In this document: piece after piece, positions 9,602 through 19,701 of the stretch
Position numbering within the stretch: the first letter of the stretch is position 1
Layout: each line of letters opens with the position of its first letter
NCBI RefSeq assembly: GCF_003057745.1
Contig: NZ_QBJD02000004.1
Location: 62,001-126,000, forward strand
Direction of reading: 5' to 3'
Source of the DNA: Enterobacter sp. RIT418
GTDB taxonomy: Bacteria > Pseudomonadota > Gammaproteobacteria > Enterobacterales > Enterobacteriaceae
DNA length: 64,000 bases
The notes under the pieces: model-generated
Database searches by the model: none
The model's input: the letters and a program-made list of their open reading frames with translations, nothing else
Told to the model about the DNA's origin: nothing
Made by a program: the position numbers and the translations under genes

Positions 9602-10594
9602 ATGAATACTGAAGCCACTCACGACCAACATGAAGCACTCTCCACTGGCGTTCGTCTTCGCAACGCCCGTGAACAACTCGGACTCAGCCAGCAAGCCGTT
9701 GCAGAACGCTTGTGCCTGAAGGTTTCCACGGTTCGCGATATTGAAGAAGATAAGGCACCTGCCGATCTGGCTTCAACGTTCCTGCGCGGCTATATCCGCT
9801 CTTACGCAAAACTGGTTCATATCCCCGAAGAAGAATTACTGCCAATGATGGAGAAGCAGGCACCGGTCCGTGCAGCGAAAGTTGCGCCGATGCAGAGCTT
9901 CTCACTGGGTAAACGTCGCAAAAAACGTGACGGCTGGCTGATGAGCTTTACCTGGCTGGTGCTGTTTGTAGTGGTCGGCCTGACGGGCGCATGGTGGTGG
10001 CAAAACCACAAAGCGCAGCAGGAAGAGATCACTACGATGGCCGATCAGTCTTCTGCCGAACTGAACCAGTCCGGTAACGACGGCGCGCAGAGCGTGCCGC
10101 TGAACACCGACGGTGCGGCGTCCTCAAGCGAACCGCAGACTGCGGTTAATACTCCGGCCACCGATGCGCCAGCCGCAACGGCGAATACTGCGCCAGCAGC
10201 ACAGGATCAGAGCGCGGTTGTTGCGCCTTCTCAGGCTAACGTTGATGCTGCTCCGGCAACTGCCGCACCGGCAGATAACGCGGCTGCACCTCTGCCAACC
10301 GACCAGGCGGGCGTTGCGACGCCAGCAGCCGATCCCAACGCGCTGGTGATGAATTTCAGTGCCGACTGCTGGCTGGAAGTGACTGACGCAACGGGTAAAA
10401 AGCTGTTTAGCGGCCTGCAGCGTAAAGACGGCACGTTAAACCTAACCGGTCAGGCACCGTATAAACTTAAAATCGGCGCTCCGGCCGCGGTACAGATCCA
10501 GTATCAAGGAAAACCTGTCGATCTGAGCCGCTTTATCAGAACTAACCAGGTTGCACGTCTTACCGTTAATGCCGAACAATCAGCAGCACAGTAA
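9602..10594 (+). CDS. rodZ: Cytoskeletal protein RodZ
   Basis: A 330-residue protein (E. coli 337) that links MreB to the rod-shape elongation machinery. A Cro/CI-type helix-turn-helix domain occupies residues 18-75. A basic juxtamembrane stretch (GKRRKKRD, 103-110) precedes one membrane segment (about 112-133). A periplasmic linker very rich in Ala, Pro and Thr follows, then a C-terminal beta domain (DUF4115) from about residue 250. The linker is the variable part of the family and explains the small length difference. ispG follows after 26 nt and is probably co-transcribed. Confidence 0.96.
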   Translation: MNTEATHDQHEALSTGVRLRNAREQLGLSQQAVAERLCLKVSTVRDIEEDKAPADLASTFLRGYIRSYAKLVHIPEEELLPMMEKQAPVRAAKVAPMQSFSLGKRRKKRDGWLMSFTWLVLFVVVGLTGAWWWQNHKAQQEEITTMADQSSAELNQSGNDGAQSVPLNTDGAASSSEPQTAVNTPATDAPAATANTAPAAQDQSAVVAPSQANVDAAPATAAPADNAAAPLPTDQAGVATPAADPNALVMNFSADCWLEVTDATGKKLFSGLQRKDGTLNLTGQAPYKLKIGAPAAVQIQYQGKPVDLSRFIRTNQVARLTVNAEQSAAQ

Positions 10595-10620
10595 CAGACG
10601 GGCAACGCGGGAGATTTTTC

Positions 10621-11739
10621 ATGCATAACCAGGCTCCGATTCAACGTAGAAAATCGAAAAGGATTTACGTTGGGAATGTGCCAATCGGCGATGGTGCACC
10701 TATCGCCGTTCAGTCGATGACCAATACGCGCACGACGGATGTGGAAGCGACGGTCAATCAGATTAAAGCGTTAGAACGCGTGGGCGCGGACATTGTTCGC
10801 GTCTCCGTGCCAACGATGGATGCCGCCGAGGCGTTCAAGCTGATCAAACAGCAGGTTAGCGTTCCGCTGGTTGCCGATATCCACTTTGATTACCGCATTG
10901 CGCTGAAGGTTGCCGAATATGGCGTCGACTGCCTGCGCATCAACCCGGGCAACATCGGTAACGAAGAGCGTATCCGCATGGTGGTGGATTGCGCCCGTGA
11001 CAAGAATATTCCAATCCGTATCGGCGTTAACGCCGGCTCCCTGGAAAAAGATCTGCAGGAAAAGTACGGCGAGCCAACCCCGCAGGCGCTGCTTGAGTCC
11101 GCCATGCGCCACGTCGATCATCTGGATCGTCTCAACTTCGATCAGTTCAAAGTCAGCGTAAAAGCGTCTGACGTGTTCCTCGCGGTGGAGTCCTATCGCC
11201 TGCTGGCAAAACAGATCGAGCAGCCGCTGCACCTCGGGATCACCGAAGCGGGCGGCCTGCGCAGCGGTTCCGTTAAATCGGCGATCGGGTTGGGTCTGCT
11301 CCTTTCTGAAGGGATCGGCGATACGCTGCGCGTCTCTCTTGCAGCCGATCCGGTGGAGGAGATCAAAGTCGGTTTCGATATCTTGAAATCACTGCGGATC
11401 CGCGCCCGCGGGATCAACTTCATTGCCTGCCCAACCTGCTCGCGTCAGGAGTTTGACGTGATCGGCACCGTGAACGCGCTGGAGCAGCGTCTGGAAGACA
11501 TCATCACGCCGATGGACGTCTCTATTATCGGCTGCGTGGTGAACGGTCCGGGCGAGGCGCTGGTCTCCACTCTCGGCGTAACCGGCGGTAACAAGAAAAG
11601 TGGTCTCTATGAAGATGGCGTTCGTAAAGATCGTCTGGATAATAGTGACATGATCGACCAGCTCGAAGCCCGCATTCGTGCCAAAGCCAGCATGATGGAT
11701 GAAGCGCAGCGCATCAGCGTTCAGCAGGTTGAAAAATAA
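10621..11739 (+). CDS. ispG: 4-hydroxy-3-methylbut-2-enyl diphosphate synthase (flavodoxin)
   Basis: A 372-residue enzyme of the MEP isoprenoid pathway, identical in length to E. coli IspG. It converts MEcPP to HMBPP with a 4Fe-4S cluster. The N-terminal TIM-barrel half has VQSMTNT and the C-terminal half carries the cluster Cys residues in CPTCSR and CVVNGPGE. It lies in the conserved rodZ-ispG-hisS order. Confidence 0.97.
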   Translation: MHNQAPIQRRKSKRIYVGNVPIGDGAPIAVQSMTNTRTTDVEATVNQIKALERVGADIVRVSVPTMDAAEAFKLIKQQVSVPLVADIHFDYRIALKVAEYGVDCLRINPGNIGNEERIRMVVDCARDKNIPIRIGVNAGSLEKDLQEKYGEPTPQALLESAMRHVDHLDRLNFDQFKVSVKASDVFLAVESYRLLAKQIEQPLHLGITEAGGLRSGSVKSAIGLGLLLSEGIGDTLRVSLAADPVEEIKVGFDILKSLRIRARGINFIACPTCSRQEFDVIGTVNALEQRLEDIITPMDVSIIGCVVNGPGEALVSTLGVTGGNKKSGLYEDGVRKDRLDNSDMIDQLEARIRAKASMMDEAQRISVQQVEK

Positions 11740-11744
11740 CGTGT

Positions 11745-11799
11745 TGGGAAGCCGCGAGCTTCCCATGTATGATTGAACCCATTCTTTGGGTTCTTTTTT
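11745..11799 (+). ncRNA. Tandem hairpins between ispG and hisS (SroE-like position)
   Basis: A perfect 8-bp stem TGGGAAGC / GCTTCCCA (11745-11752, 11758-11765) is followed 9 nt later by an intrinsic terminator, GAACCC / GGGTTC with TTTTTT (11775-11799). In E. coli the small RNA SroE was reported from this same ispG-hisS gap. I infer a homologous short RNA or hisS leader; the 5' end is not defined. Confidence 0.5.
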
Positions 11800-11820
11800 G
11801 TATATAGAAAGAGAATAAAC

Positions 11821-13095
11821 GTGGCAAAAAACATTCAAGCCATCCGCGGCATGAACGATTATCTGCCTGGCGAAACCGCCATTTGGCAGCGCATTGAAGG
11901 CACTTTAAAACAGGTGCTCGGCAGCTACGGTTACAGCGAAATCCGTTTGCCGATTGTAGAGCAGACCCCGTTATTCAAGCGCGCGATCGGCGAAGTGACC
12001 GACGTGGTTGAAAAAGAGATGTACACCTTCGAGGACCGCAACGGCGACAGCCTGACCCTGCGTCCTGAAGGGACGGCGGGCTGTGTGCGCGCCGGCATCG
12101 AACATGGTCTTCTGTACAATCAGGAGCAACGCCTGTGGTATATCGGCCCAATGTTCCGCCACGAGCGTCCGCAGAAAGGGCGTTACCGCCAGTTCAACCA
12201 GCTGGGTGTGGAAGTTTTTGGCCTGCAGGGCCCGGACATTGACGCCGAGCTGATTATGCTGACCGCCCGCTGGTGGCGAGCGCTCGGCATCGCTGACCAC
12301 GTTTCTCTGGAGCTGAACTCTATTGGTTCTCTCGAAGCGCGCGCTAACTACCGCGATGCGCTGGTGGCGTTCCTGGAACAGCATAAAGACAAGCTCGACG
12401 AAGACTGCAAGCGTCGTATGTACAGCAACCCGCTGCGCGTGCTGGATTCCAAAAATCCGGACGTGCAGGCGCTGCTGAACGACGCCCCTGCGCTGGGTGA
12501 TTACCTGGACGAAGAGTCTCGCGAACACTTTGCAGGCCTGTGTAAACTGCTTGAAGCGGCGGGCATTGCCTATACCGTCAACCAGCGTCTGGTGCGCGGT
12601 TTGGACTACTACAACCGCACCGTCTTTGAGTGGGTCACCACCAGCCTCGGCTCACAGGGTACCGTGTGTGCCGGCGGTCGTTACGACGGTCTGGTCGAGC
12701 AGCTGGGTGGCCGTGCCGCGCCTGCTGTAGGCTTCGCGATGGGCCTTGAGCGACTTGTTTTGCTGGTTCAGGCAGTTAATACGGAATTTAAAGCAGATTC
12801 CGTTGTCGATATATACCTGGTGGCCTCAGGTGCGGATACGCAACCTGCGGCAATGCAGCTTGCCGAACGCGTGCGCGATGCGCTGCCGGGCGTGAAGCTG
12901 ATGACCAACCATGGCGGCGGCAACTTTAAAAAACAGTTTGCTCGTGCCGATAAGTGGGGCGCATCGATTGCACTGGTTCTGGGTGAGTCCGAAGTGGCGA
13001 ACGCGGAAGTGGTGGTAAAAGATCTGCGCTCTGGTGAGCAAACAACGGTAACGCAGGACGGCGTTGCGGCGCACTTGCGCACTTTATTGGGCTAA
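11821..13095 (+). CDS. hisS: Histidyl-tRNA synthetase
   Basis: A 424-residue class II aminoacyl-tRNA synthetase, the same length as E. coli HisS. Motif 2 is in the [14 protein letters not shown] region, the His-specific segment is [14 protein letters not shown], and motif 3 is in [11 protein letters not shown]-terminal anticodon-binding domain follows. The start is the GTG at 11821 ([16 protein letters not shown]), as known for the family. The terminator-like hairpin only 22 nt upstream suggests control of read-through from ispG. Confidence 0.97.
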   Translation: MAKNIQAIRGMNDYLPGETAIWQRIEGTLKQVLGSYGYSEIRLPIVEQTPLFKRAIGEVTDVVEKEMYTFEDRNGDSLTLRPEGTAGCVRAGIEHGLLYNQEQRLWYIGPMFRHERPQKGRYRQFNQLGVEVFGLQGPDIDAELIMLTARWWRALGIADHVSLELNSIGSLEARANYRDALVAFLEQHKDKLDEDCKRRMYSNPLRVLDSKNPDVQALLNDAPALGDYLDEESREHFAGLCKLLEAAGIAYTVNQRLVRGLDYYNRTVFEWVTTSLGSQGTVCAGGRYDGLVEQLGGRAAPAVGFAMGLERLVLLVQAVNTEFKADSVVDIYLVASGADTQPAAMQLAERVRDALPGVKLMTNHGGGNFKKQFARADKWGASIALVLGESEVANAEVVVKDLRSGEQTTVTQDGVAAHLRTLLG

Positions 13096-13108
13096 GGAGA
13101 AGGACTGC

Positions 13109-13729
13109 GTGGAAATTTACGAAAACGAACACGACCAGGTCGACGCGATCAAACGCTTCTTTGCTGAAAACGGCAAAGCGCTGGTAGTCGGTGTCATTTT
13201 AGGCGTTGGTGCGCTGGTGGGCTGGCGCTACTGGAATAATCATCAGGCTGACTCCGCTCGCGGTTCGTCCCTGAACTACGAAAACACGATCGCCGCAATT
13301 CGCGCTGACCAGCCGCAAACGCTGGTTGCTGCAGAGAAATTTGCGGCTGACAACAAAAATACCTACGGTGCGCTGGCTGCGCTGGAAGTTGCCCAGCAGT
13401 ACGTAGATAAAAACGAGCTGGATAAAGCGGCTGCCCAGCTGTCTCAGGGGCTTGCTGCTGCTAAAGATGAAAATCTGAAAGCGGTGATTAACCTGCGCCT
13501 GGCGCGTATCCAGGTTCAGCAGAAGAAAGCTGATGACGCGCTGAAAACGCTCGACACCGTTAAAGGTGAGGGCTTTGCTGCCATCGTTGCCGATCTGCGC
13601 GGTGAAGCACTGCTGAGCAAGGGCGATAAAGAGGGCGCGCGTAAAGCGTGGCAAGCTGGCGTAGAAAGCAAAGCTTCCCCTGCGCTGAGCGAAATGATGC
13701 AGATGAAAATAAATAATTTGTCCGTCTGA
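13109..13729 (+). CDS. yfgM: Ancillary SecYEG translocon subunit YfgM
   Basis: A 206-residue inner-membrane protein, the same length as E. coli YfgM. It has a short cytoplasmic N-terminus, one membrane segment (about residues 22-43) and a periplasmic TPR-like helical domain. In E. coli it associates with PpiD and SecYEG and helps hand secreted proteins to periplasmic chaperones. GTG start at 13109 after AAGGAGAAGG. bamB follows after 10 nt, placing it in an outer-membrane-biogenesis transcription unit. Confidence 0.94.
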   Translation: MEIYENEHDQVDAIKRFFAENGKALVVGVILGVGALVGWRYWNNHQADSARGSSLNYENTIAAIRADQPQTLVAAEKFAADNKNTYGALAALEVAQQYVDKNELDKAAAQLSQGLAAAKDENLKAVINLRLARIQVQQKKADDALKTLDTVKGEGFAAIVADLRGEALLSKGDKEGARKAWQAGVESKASPALSEMMQMKINNLSV

Positions 13730-13739
13730 GAGGGACCCG

Positions 13740-14918
13740 ATGCAATTGCGTAAATTACTTCTGCCAGGACTGCTTTCCGTTACGTTATTGAGTGGCTGTT
13801 CACTGTTCAGTGGCGAAGAAGATGTTGTCAAAATGTCCCCGCTGCCGACGGTTGAAAACCAATTCACTCCGTCAACCGCCTGGAGCTCATCCGTAGGTGA
13901 TGGGATCGGCGATTTCTATTCCAACCTGCATCCAGCGTACGCTGACAGCGTCGTCTATGCGGCTGACCGCAAAGGCACGGTGAAAGCCGTTAACGCCGAT
14001 GACGGTAAAGAAGTCTGGTCCGTGAATCTGGCTGAAAAAGACGGCTGGTTCTCCCGCAAACCTGCACTGCTTTCAGGCGGCCTGACCGTTGCTGGCGGCC
14101 ATGTTTACGTGGGAAGTGAAAAGGCTCAGGTGTATGCCCTGAACGCCAGCGATGGTTCCATCGCCTGGCAAACCGCCGTTGCCGGTGAAGCCCTTTCTCG
14201 TCCTGTTGTGAGCGACGGCCTGGTGCTGATCCATACCAGCAATGGCCAGCTGCAGGCGCTGAACGAGGCCGACGGCCTGGTGAAATGGACCGTTAACCTG
14301 GATATGCCAGCGCTGTCTCTGCGCGGTGAATCTGCGCCTGCCACCGCGTTTGGCGCTGCCATTGTCGGCGGCGACAACGGTCGCGTGAGCGCGGTTCTGA
14401 TGCAGCAGGGCCAGATGATTTGGCAGCAGCGCATCTCTCAGGCAACCGGTTCAACCGAAATTGACCGTCTGAGCGACGTTGACACCACCCCGGTTATCGT
14501 TGATGGCGTGGTTTACACGCTGGCGTACAACGGCAACCTGACCGCGCTGGACCTGCGCAGCGGCCAGATTATGTGGAAGCGTGAACTGGGCTCCGTGAAC
14601 GACTTCATCGTAGACGGCAACCGCATCTATATGGTCGATCAGAATGACCGTCTGCTGGCGCTGAGCACCGAAGGCGGCGTCACGCTGTGGACCCAAAGCG
14701 ATCTGCTGCACCGTCTGCTGACCGCACCGGCACTTTACAACGGCAGCCTGGTGGTAGGCGATAGCGAAGGCTATATGCACTGGATCGATCCGCAAAACGG
14801 ACGCTTCACCGCCCAGCAGAAAGTCGATAGCTCCGGCTTCCTGACGGACCCGGTGGTTGCCGACGGTAAACTGCTGATTCAGGCAAAAGTCGGCACGCTG
14901 TACGCGATCACGCGTTAA
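13740..14918 (+). CDS. bamB: Outer membrane assembly lipoprotein BamB
   Basis: A 392-residue lipoprotein, as in E. coli. The signal peptide ends in the lipobox LLSGC (Cys20). It is followed by PQQ-like beta-propeller repeats (for example VNADDGKEVWS, LNASDGSIAWQ, LDLRSGQIMWK). It binds BamA POTRA domains in the BAM complex. It is in an operon with yfgM and is followed by a strong terminator before der. Confidence 0.96.
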   Translation: MQLRKLLLPGLLSVTLLSGCSLFSGEEDVVKMSPLPTVENQFTPSTAWSSSVGDGIGDFYSNLHPAYADSVVYAADRKGTVKAVNADDGKEVWSVNLAEKDGWFSRKPALLSGGLTVAGGHVYVGSEKAQVYALNASDGSIAWQTAVAGEALSRPVVSDGLVLIHTSNGQLQALNEADGLVKWTVNLDMPALSLRGESAPATAFGAAIVGGDNGRVSAVLMQQGQMIWQQRISQATGSTEIDRLSDVDTTPVIVDGVVYTLAYNGNLTALDLRSGQIMWKRELGSVNDFIVDGNRIYMVDQNDRLLALSTEGGVTLWTQSDLLHRLLTAPALYNGSLVVGDSEGYMHWIDPQNGRFTAQQKVDSSGFLTDPVVADGKLLIQAKVGTLYAITR

Positions 14919-14943
14919 TTACACAGCGGTTGTAGTATACTCA

Positions 14944-14972
14944 ACGGCTCCTGTTCGCTCAGGGGCCGTTTT
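14944..14972 (+). terminator. Rho-independent terminator after bamB
   Basis: The 10-bp stem ACGGCTCCTG / CAGGGGCCGT (one G-T pair) has a 6-nt loop and a TTTTGACTTTTT tail. Confidence 0.85.
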
Positions 14973-15030
14973 GACTTTTTGAAAAACGCCGCGATAGCGA
15001 CGTGATATTGAATTTTATGAGGCTTCAAAC

Positions 15031-16503
15031 ATGGTACCTGTGGTCGCGCTTGTCGGGCGCCCTAACGTTGGAAAATCCACTCTTTTTAACCGTTTAACAC
15101 GCACCCGTGATGCGCTGGTTGCGGATTTCCCGGGGCTGACGCGTGACCGTAAGTACGGTCGTGCAGAGGTGGAAGGTCGCGAGTTTATCTGTATCGATAC
15201 CGGCGGTATTGATGGAACAGAAGACGGCGTTGAAACCCGCATGGCGGAACAATCACTGCTGGCTATCGAAGAAGCAGACGTGGTTCTGTTTATGGTGGAT
15301 GCCCGCGCTGGCCTGATGCCAGCTGACTCGGCGATCGCTAAACATCTGCGCTCGCGTGAAAAGCCAACTTTCCTGGTGGCGAACAAAACTGACGGCATTG
15401 ATGCCGATCAGGCCGTGGCTGACTTCTGGTCTTTAGGCTTGGGTGACATCTACCCTATCGCGGCGTCTCACGGCCGCGGCGTGACCAGCCTGCTTGAAAC
15501 CGTACTGCTGCCGTGGGTTGACGAAGTGAACCCGCCGGAAGAAGTGGACGAAGACGCAGAGTACTGGGCGCAGTTCGAGGCCGGTGAAGAGGGCGAGGAA
15601 GAGCCTGAAGACACCTTTAACCCGCAGGATCTGCCGATCAAGCTGGCGATTGTTGGTCGTCCAAACGTAGGTAAGTCTACGCTTACTAACCGTATTCTCG
15701 GCGAAGACCGCGTCGTGGTGTACGACATGCCGGGCACCACGCGTGACAGCATCTACATTCCAATGCAGCGCGATGAGCGTGAATACGTGCTTATCGACAC
15801 CGCGGGCGTGCGTAAGCGCGGGAAAATCACCGACGTGGTGGAAAAATTCTCCGTTATTAAAACCCTGCAGGCGATTGAAGATGCCAACGTAGTGATGCTG
15901 GTTATCGACGCGCGTGAAGGTATCTCCGATCAGGATCTCTCTCTGCTCGGCTTTATCCTTAATAGTGGGCGCTCACTGGTTATCGTCGTCAACAAGTGGG
16001 ACGGCCTGAGCAACGAAGTGAGAGAGCAGGTAAAAGAGACGCTGGACTTCCGTCTGGGCTTTATCGACTTTGCCCGCGTGCACTTCATCTCTGCGCTGCA
16101 CGGCAGCGGCGTCGGCAACCTGTTTGAATCCGTCCGTGAAGCCTATGACAGCTCCACCCGTCGTCAGAGCACCGCGATGTTAACGCGCATCATGAACATG
16201 GCCGCAGAAGACCACCAGCCGCCTCTGGTGCGCGGTCGCCGCGTGAAGCTGAAATACGCTCACGCCGGAGGTTATAACCCGCCAATCGTCGTGATCCACG
16301 GTAACCAGGTTAAGGATCTGCCGGATTCCTATAAGCGTTACCTGATGAACTACTTCCGCAAGTCGCTGGACGTGATGGGTACGCCTATCCGCATCCAGTT
16401 CAAGGAAGGGGAAAACCCGTTTGCCAACAAGCGCAATACCCTGACGCCAAACCAGATGCGTAAGCGTAAGCGTTTGATTAAGCACATTAAGAAAAGCAAA
16501 TAA
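15031..16503 (+). CDS. der: Ribosome-assembly GTPase Der (EngA)
   Basis: A 490-residue protein, the same length as E. coli Der. It has two consecutive G domains, each with a [10 protein letters not shown]-loop (about residues 8-16 and 209-217). An acidic linker separates them ([10 protein letters not shown]). The KH-like C-terminal domain is followed by a basic tail. It acts in maturation of the 50S subunit. A good terminator follows. Confidence 0.97.
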   Translation: MVPVVALVGRPNVGKSTLFNRLTRTRDALVADFPGLTRDRKYGRAEVEGREFICIDTGGIDGTEDGVETRMAEQSLLAIEEADVVLFMVDARAGLMPADSAIAKHLRSREKPTFLVANKTDGIDADQAVADFWSLGLGDIYPIAASHGRGVTSLLETVLLPWVDEVNPPEEVDEDAEYWAQFEAGEEGEEEPEDTFNPQDLPIKLAIVGRPNVGKSTLTNRILGEDRVVVYDMPGTTRDSIYIPMQRDEREYVLIDTAGVRKRGKITDVVEKFSVIKTLQAIEDANVVMLVIDAREGISDQDLSLLGFILNSGRSLVIVVNKWDGLSNEVREQVKETLDFRLGFIDFARVHFISALHGSGVGNLFESVREAYDSSTRRQSTAMLTRIMNMAAEDHQPPLVRGRRVKLKYAHAGGYNPPIVVIHGNQVKDLPDSYKRYLMNYFRKSLDVMGTPIRIQFKEGENPFANKRNTLTPNQMRKRKRLIKHIKKSK

Positions 16504-16524
16504 TCATTGCTGACTTCCCTAAAA

Positions 16525-16549
16525 CCCGCGCATGTCGCGGGTTTTTTTT
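16525..16549 (+). terminator. Rho-independent terminator after der
   Basis: CCCGCG / CGCGGG stem with flanking A-tract and a run of eight T. Confidence 0.9.
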
Positions 16550-16575
16550 GTCTCTCACGCCGCCGATTTTCTCTG

Positions 16576-16591
16576 TGTGATGTCAATCACT
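16576..16591 (+). promoter_or_regulatory. CRP-like site upstream of the POT transporter
   Basis: TGTGATGTCAATCACT matches TGTGA-N6-TCACA at 9 of 10 positions. An AT-rich -10 candidate (TTAAAT, 16610-16615) lies about 27 nt from its centre, roughly the class II distance. Downstream, the repeated GTCCGGT (about 16661 and 16683) and the inverted repeat GATCAG/CTGATC (16731-16750) could be operators for an unknown regulator. Confidence 0.55.
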
Positions 16592-16799
16592 ATTCATTTT
16601 TAACCATGTTTAAATCTAAGAAAGTAGACAATCGTCGAATTTTCGTCTTAAAGTCCAGGGTCCGGTACTAGACAAAACTAGCGTCCGGTTATCAAATGGT
16701 TAACCAATTTTCGCCGCATGTAAAAAAATCGATCAGATACGTAACTGATCGGCGTACATGCCGGTGTTTACAAGCACGACACATACCTTCGGGAGAATT

Positions 16800-18341
16800 A
16801 TGCAATCCTCTGTTAATCAAAAAGAAAGCCGAACGTTCTTCGGCCATCCGTATCCCCTCGGTTCGCTGTTCTTTACCGAAATGTGGGAGCGTTTCTCGTT
16901 TTACGGCATTCGCCCGCTGCTGATCCTGTTTATGGCGGCCACCGTGTATGACGGCGGGATGGGGCTGGCGCGTGAAAACGCTTCGGCGATTGTCGGTATC
17001 TTCGCGGGTACGATGTACCTCGCGGCGCTGCCGGGCGGCTGGCTGGCGGACAACTGGCTTGGACAGCAGAAGGCGGTCTGGTACGGCTCGATTCTGATCG
17101 CGCTCGGCCACCTGTCGATTGCGCTCTCGGCCTTCATGGGCGACAACCTGTTCTTCATCGGGCTGATGTTTATCGTGCTCGGTTCCGGCCTGTTCAAAAC
17201 CTGTATCTCGGTCATGGTGGGCACGCTGTACAAAAAAGGCGATGCGCGTCGCGACGGCGGTTTCTCGCTGTTTTACATGGGCATCAACATGGGGTCTTTC
17301 ATTGCGCCGCTGATCTCCGGCTGGCTGATTAAAACCCACGGCTGGCACTGGGGCTTTGGTATCGGCGGCATCGGGATGCTGGTGGCGCTGATCATCTTCC
17401 GCGTGTTTGCCGTTCCGTCGATGAAGCGCTACGACAGCGAAGTGGGCCTGGACTCCACCTGGAACAGCCCGGTTGTGAAGCGCCGCGGCGTGGGTGCCTG
17501 GCTGCTGGCGCTGGCCGCGGGCGTGGCCATTATCGTTACGCTGATCGCACAGGGCGTGATTGTGATAAACCCGGTTGCGGTTGCCAGCGTGCTGGTTTAT
17601 GTGATTGCGGGCTCCGTTGCCCTCTATTTTGTCTATCTGTTTATTTTTGCTGGCCTGAACCGCAAAGAGCGCGCCAGGCTGCTGGTCTGCTTTATCCTGC
17701 TGATTTCCGCCGCGTTCTTCTGGTCCGCGTTCGAGCAGAAGCCGACCTCGTTCAACCTGTTCGCCAACGACTACACTAACCGCATGATTGGCGATTTTGA
17801 AATCCCTGCCGTATGGTTCCAGTCGATCAACGCGCTGTTCATCATCCTGCTGGCGCCGGTATTCAGCTGGGCCTGGCCGAAGCTGGCGACCATGAACATT
17901 CGCCCAAGCAGCATTACCAAGTTCGTCATCGGCATTCTGTGCGCGGCCGCGGGCTTTGGCATCATGATGATGGCTGCCCAGAACGTGCTGGCTAACGGCG
18001 GCGCGGGCGTTTCGCCGTTCTGGCTGGTGGGTAGTATCCTGATGCTGACGCTCGGCGAGCTGTGCCTGAGCCCGATTGGTCTGGCGACCATGACCCTGCT
18101 GGCGCCGGAAAGAATGCGCGGCCAGATGATGGGGCTATGGTTCTGCGCAAGCGCGCTGGGCAACCTGGCCGCTGGCCTGATTGGCGGCCATGTTAAGGCG
18201 GACCAGCTGGATATGCTGCCGGATCTCTTCGCGCGCTGCTCCATCGCGCTGCTGATCTGTGCGGCCGTCCTGATCGTCCTCATTGTTCCGGTTCGCCGCA
18301 TGCTGGAAAATGTGCAGACGAAGCCGGTAGCTAACGCCTGA
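16800..18341 (+). CDS. Proton-dependent oligopeptide transporter (POT/PTR family)
   Basis: A 513-residue multi-pass membrane protein of the major facilitator superfamily. The N-terminal EMWERFSFYG is the POT signature ExxERFxYY, whose residues couple proton movement to di/tripeptide uptake. GMYLAALPGGWLADNWLGQ is the cytoplasmic loop signature. About 14 hydrophobic segments are visible. The start is ATG 16800 after GGGAGAA. It is inserted between der and yfgJ relative to E. coli K-12, with a CRP-like site upstream and an oxidoreductase gene downstream. The exact peptide preference is unknown. Confidence 0.85.
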   Translation: MQSSVNQKESRTFFGHPYPLGSLFFTEMWERFSFYGIRPLLILFMAATVYDGGMGLARENASAIVGIFAGTMYLAALPGGWLADNWLGQQKAVWYGSILIALGHLSIALSAFMGDNLFFIGLMFIVLGSGLFKTCISVMVGTLYKKGDARRDGGFSLFYMGINMGSFIAPLISGWLIKTHGWHWGFGIGGIGMLVALIIFRVFAVPSMKRYDSEVGLDSTWNSPVVKRRGVGAWLLALAAGVAIIVTLIAQGVIVINPVAVASVLVYVIAGSVALYFVYLFIFAGLNRKERARLLVCFILLISAAFFWSAFEQKPTSFNLFANDYTNRMIGDFEIPAVWFQSINALFIILLAPVFSWAWPKLATMNIRPSSITKFVIGILCAAAGFGIMMMAAQNVLANGGAGVSPFWLVGSILMLTLGELCLSPIGLATMTLLAPERMRGQMMGLWFCASALGNLAAGLIGGHVKADQLDMLPDLFARCSIALLICAAVLIVLIVPVRRMLENVQTKPVANA

Positions 18342-18345
18342 TAAA

Positions 18346-18396
18346 CCTCGGCATTGCCGGGGCGGGCATGATTCTCCGGCAATGCAATCTCCGAGG
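18346..18396 (+). terminator. Long hairpin in the transporter-oxidoreductase gap
   Basis: CCTCGG-CATTGCCGG (18346-18360) pairs with CCGGCAATG (18376-18384) and, after a 6-nt bulge, CCGAGG (18391-18396). There is no T-tract. Its 3' arm overlaps the GAGG ribosome site of the next gene, so it may stabilise the upstream mRNA end or restrain translation of the downstream gene. Confidence 0.5.
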
Positions 18397-18402
18397 TGGA
18401 AT

Positions 18403-19431
18403 ATGCTGACAGGATTTATTGGGCTTGGCGCGGTGGTCGAAACCGCATACCTGCCCGCCCTGAGAACGATTTTTGGCGACGCGCTACGCTGTACGGGCTT
18501 CGACGTTCAGCCCGCGCGGCAGCCTGCAGGCATCGCGCGCTGCGCTTCACTCCCCGAGCTGCTCGCTCAACCGCTTGATATCCTCTTTATCACCACCGCA
18601 TCCCTTCAGCATCTTGGCGTCCTGGAGCAGGTGCTACAATCCGCTGTTCCGCGCATCGTGGTGGAGAAACCCGTCGTCGCCACGCTTTCCCAGATCCAGC
18701 GGCTTAAACTGCTGCTGGCTGCGCCGGGCGCGGCATCCCGCGTGCTGGCGCTCGACCACTGGATGGCCCGAACGCAGGCGGCGACCTATATCGATGGGGC
18801 GTCAGATATCGTCAAAATCGACGGATTTCTGCAGGAGCCGAGCGGGCTTAACGCTGCGGGAGAACCCGTTGCGCTCAACTTTGCCACCGGCGAGCCGGAC
18901 ACGCGCACGCTTCGTCACCCAGATGGCGTCATTCTGGATGTTGGCACCCACGTGCTGGCAATGCTGCGGGAAACGCTGCATCTCATCGGCGGCAGTGACG
19001 ACATGGCGCTGCGTGCTGTGGCCGCCAAAGACAGGTTGGGACGTGAGATTGCAAAAGGGGATGTCGTCACCGCAGAGGGCGAGGCGCATCTTCAGGGGCA
19101 GATTAGCGGCGTGCCCGTGAACATCTGGCTTAATAAATATGCGGGGCCGGCCGGCGGGCAAAAGGGGCTGCGAATATACCTGCGCAGCGGGGACATCATT
19201 AATTACGATCGGCGTGGTACAGAGGACCTGCTCGAGCATAGCGCGGACGGTAAACTCCAACGCAGGTCTATTCCAGGAACGATTTATGCGCGCTGCCTGA
19301 CCGAGGCTGTTTTTGGGAACCATAGCCTTTTCGAGCGTGGTCCTCATGAGGTGAGCAGGGCGACGCAGCGCAGGATTCAGGAGGTCGAGCTGCTGCTCAC
19401 CCTGCAGCAACAGCTTCGTGGTCCGCACTGA
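18403..19431 (+). CDS. Gfo/Idh/MocA-family NAD(P)-dependent oxidoreductase
   Basis: A 342-residue protein. The N-terminal Rossmann fold opens GFIGLGAVVETAYLPAL. The family EKP motif is present (VVEKPVVA, about residues 88-92). The C-terminal alpha/beta domain has DVGTHVLAM, the usual metal-free active-site region of sugar or inositol dehydrogenases. Start ATG 18403 follows GAGGTGG. It lies 61 nt after the peptide transporter on the same strand and is possibly co-transcribed. The substrate is not recognisable. Confidence 0.7.
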   Translation: MLTGFIGLGAVVETAYLPALRTIFGDALRCTGFDVQPARQPAGIARCASLPELLAQPLDILFITTASLQHLGVLEQVLQSAVPRIVVEKPVVATLSQIQRLKLLLAAPGAASRVLALDHWMARTQAATYIDGASDIVKIDGFLQEPSGLNAAGEPVALNFATGEPDTRTLRHPDGVILDVGTHVLAMLRETLHLIGGSDDMALRAVAAKDRLGREIAKGDVVTAEGEAHLQGQISGVPVNIWLNKYAGPAGGQKGLRIYLRSGDIINYDRRGTEDLLEHSADGKLQRRSIPGTIYARCLTEAVFGNHSLFERGPHEVSRATQRRIQEVELLLTLQQQLRGPH

Positions 19432-19479
19432 GCACAGCGTGTTAAGATCGGCGCATTACAGCTAAGCAAAGGAGCTTCC

Positions 19480-19701
19480 ATGGCCATCACCTGCCCGGAA
19501 TGCCGCGCAGCGCTTGAGCCTCAAAACGGCGCGGCGCACTGCGAACGGTGCAACAACGATTATGCGCTTGAAGCGCGCTGTCCGGAGTGCCACCAGCCGC
19601 TTCAGGTGCTAAAAGCCTGCGGCGCGGTGGACTATTTCTGCCAGAACGGCCACGGGCTGATCTCTAAGAAACGCGTAGAGTTTGCGCTGCCCGACGCCTA
19701 A
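19480..19701 (+). CDS. yfgJ: Zinc-ribbon protein YfgJ (DUF1407)
   Basis: A 73-residue protein with two zinc-ribbon-like Cys pairs at each end (CPEC, CERC, CPEC, and a final CQNGHG). The segment CHQPLQVLKACGAVDYFC is nearly identical to E. coli YfgJ (71 residues). Function unknown. It converges on the protease-inhibitor gene, with which its stop codon overlaps by 3 nt. Confidence 0.9.
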   Translation: MAITCPECRAALEPQNGAAHCERCNNDYALEARCPECHQPLQVLKACGAVDYFCQNGHGLISKKRVEFALPDA

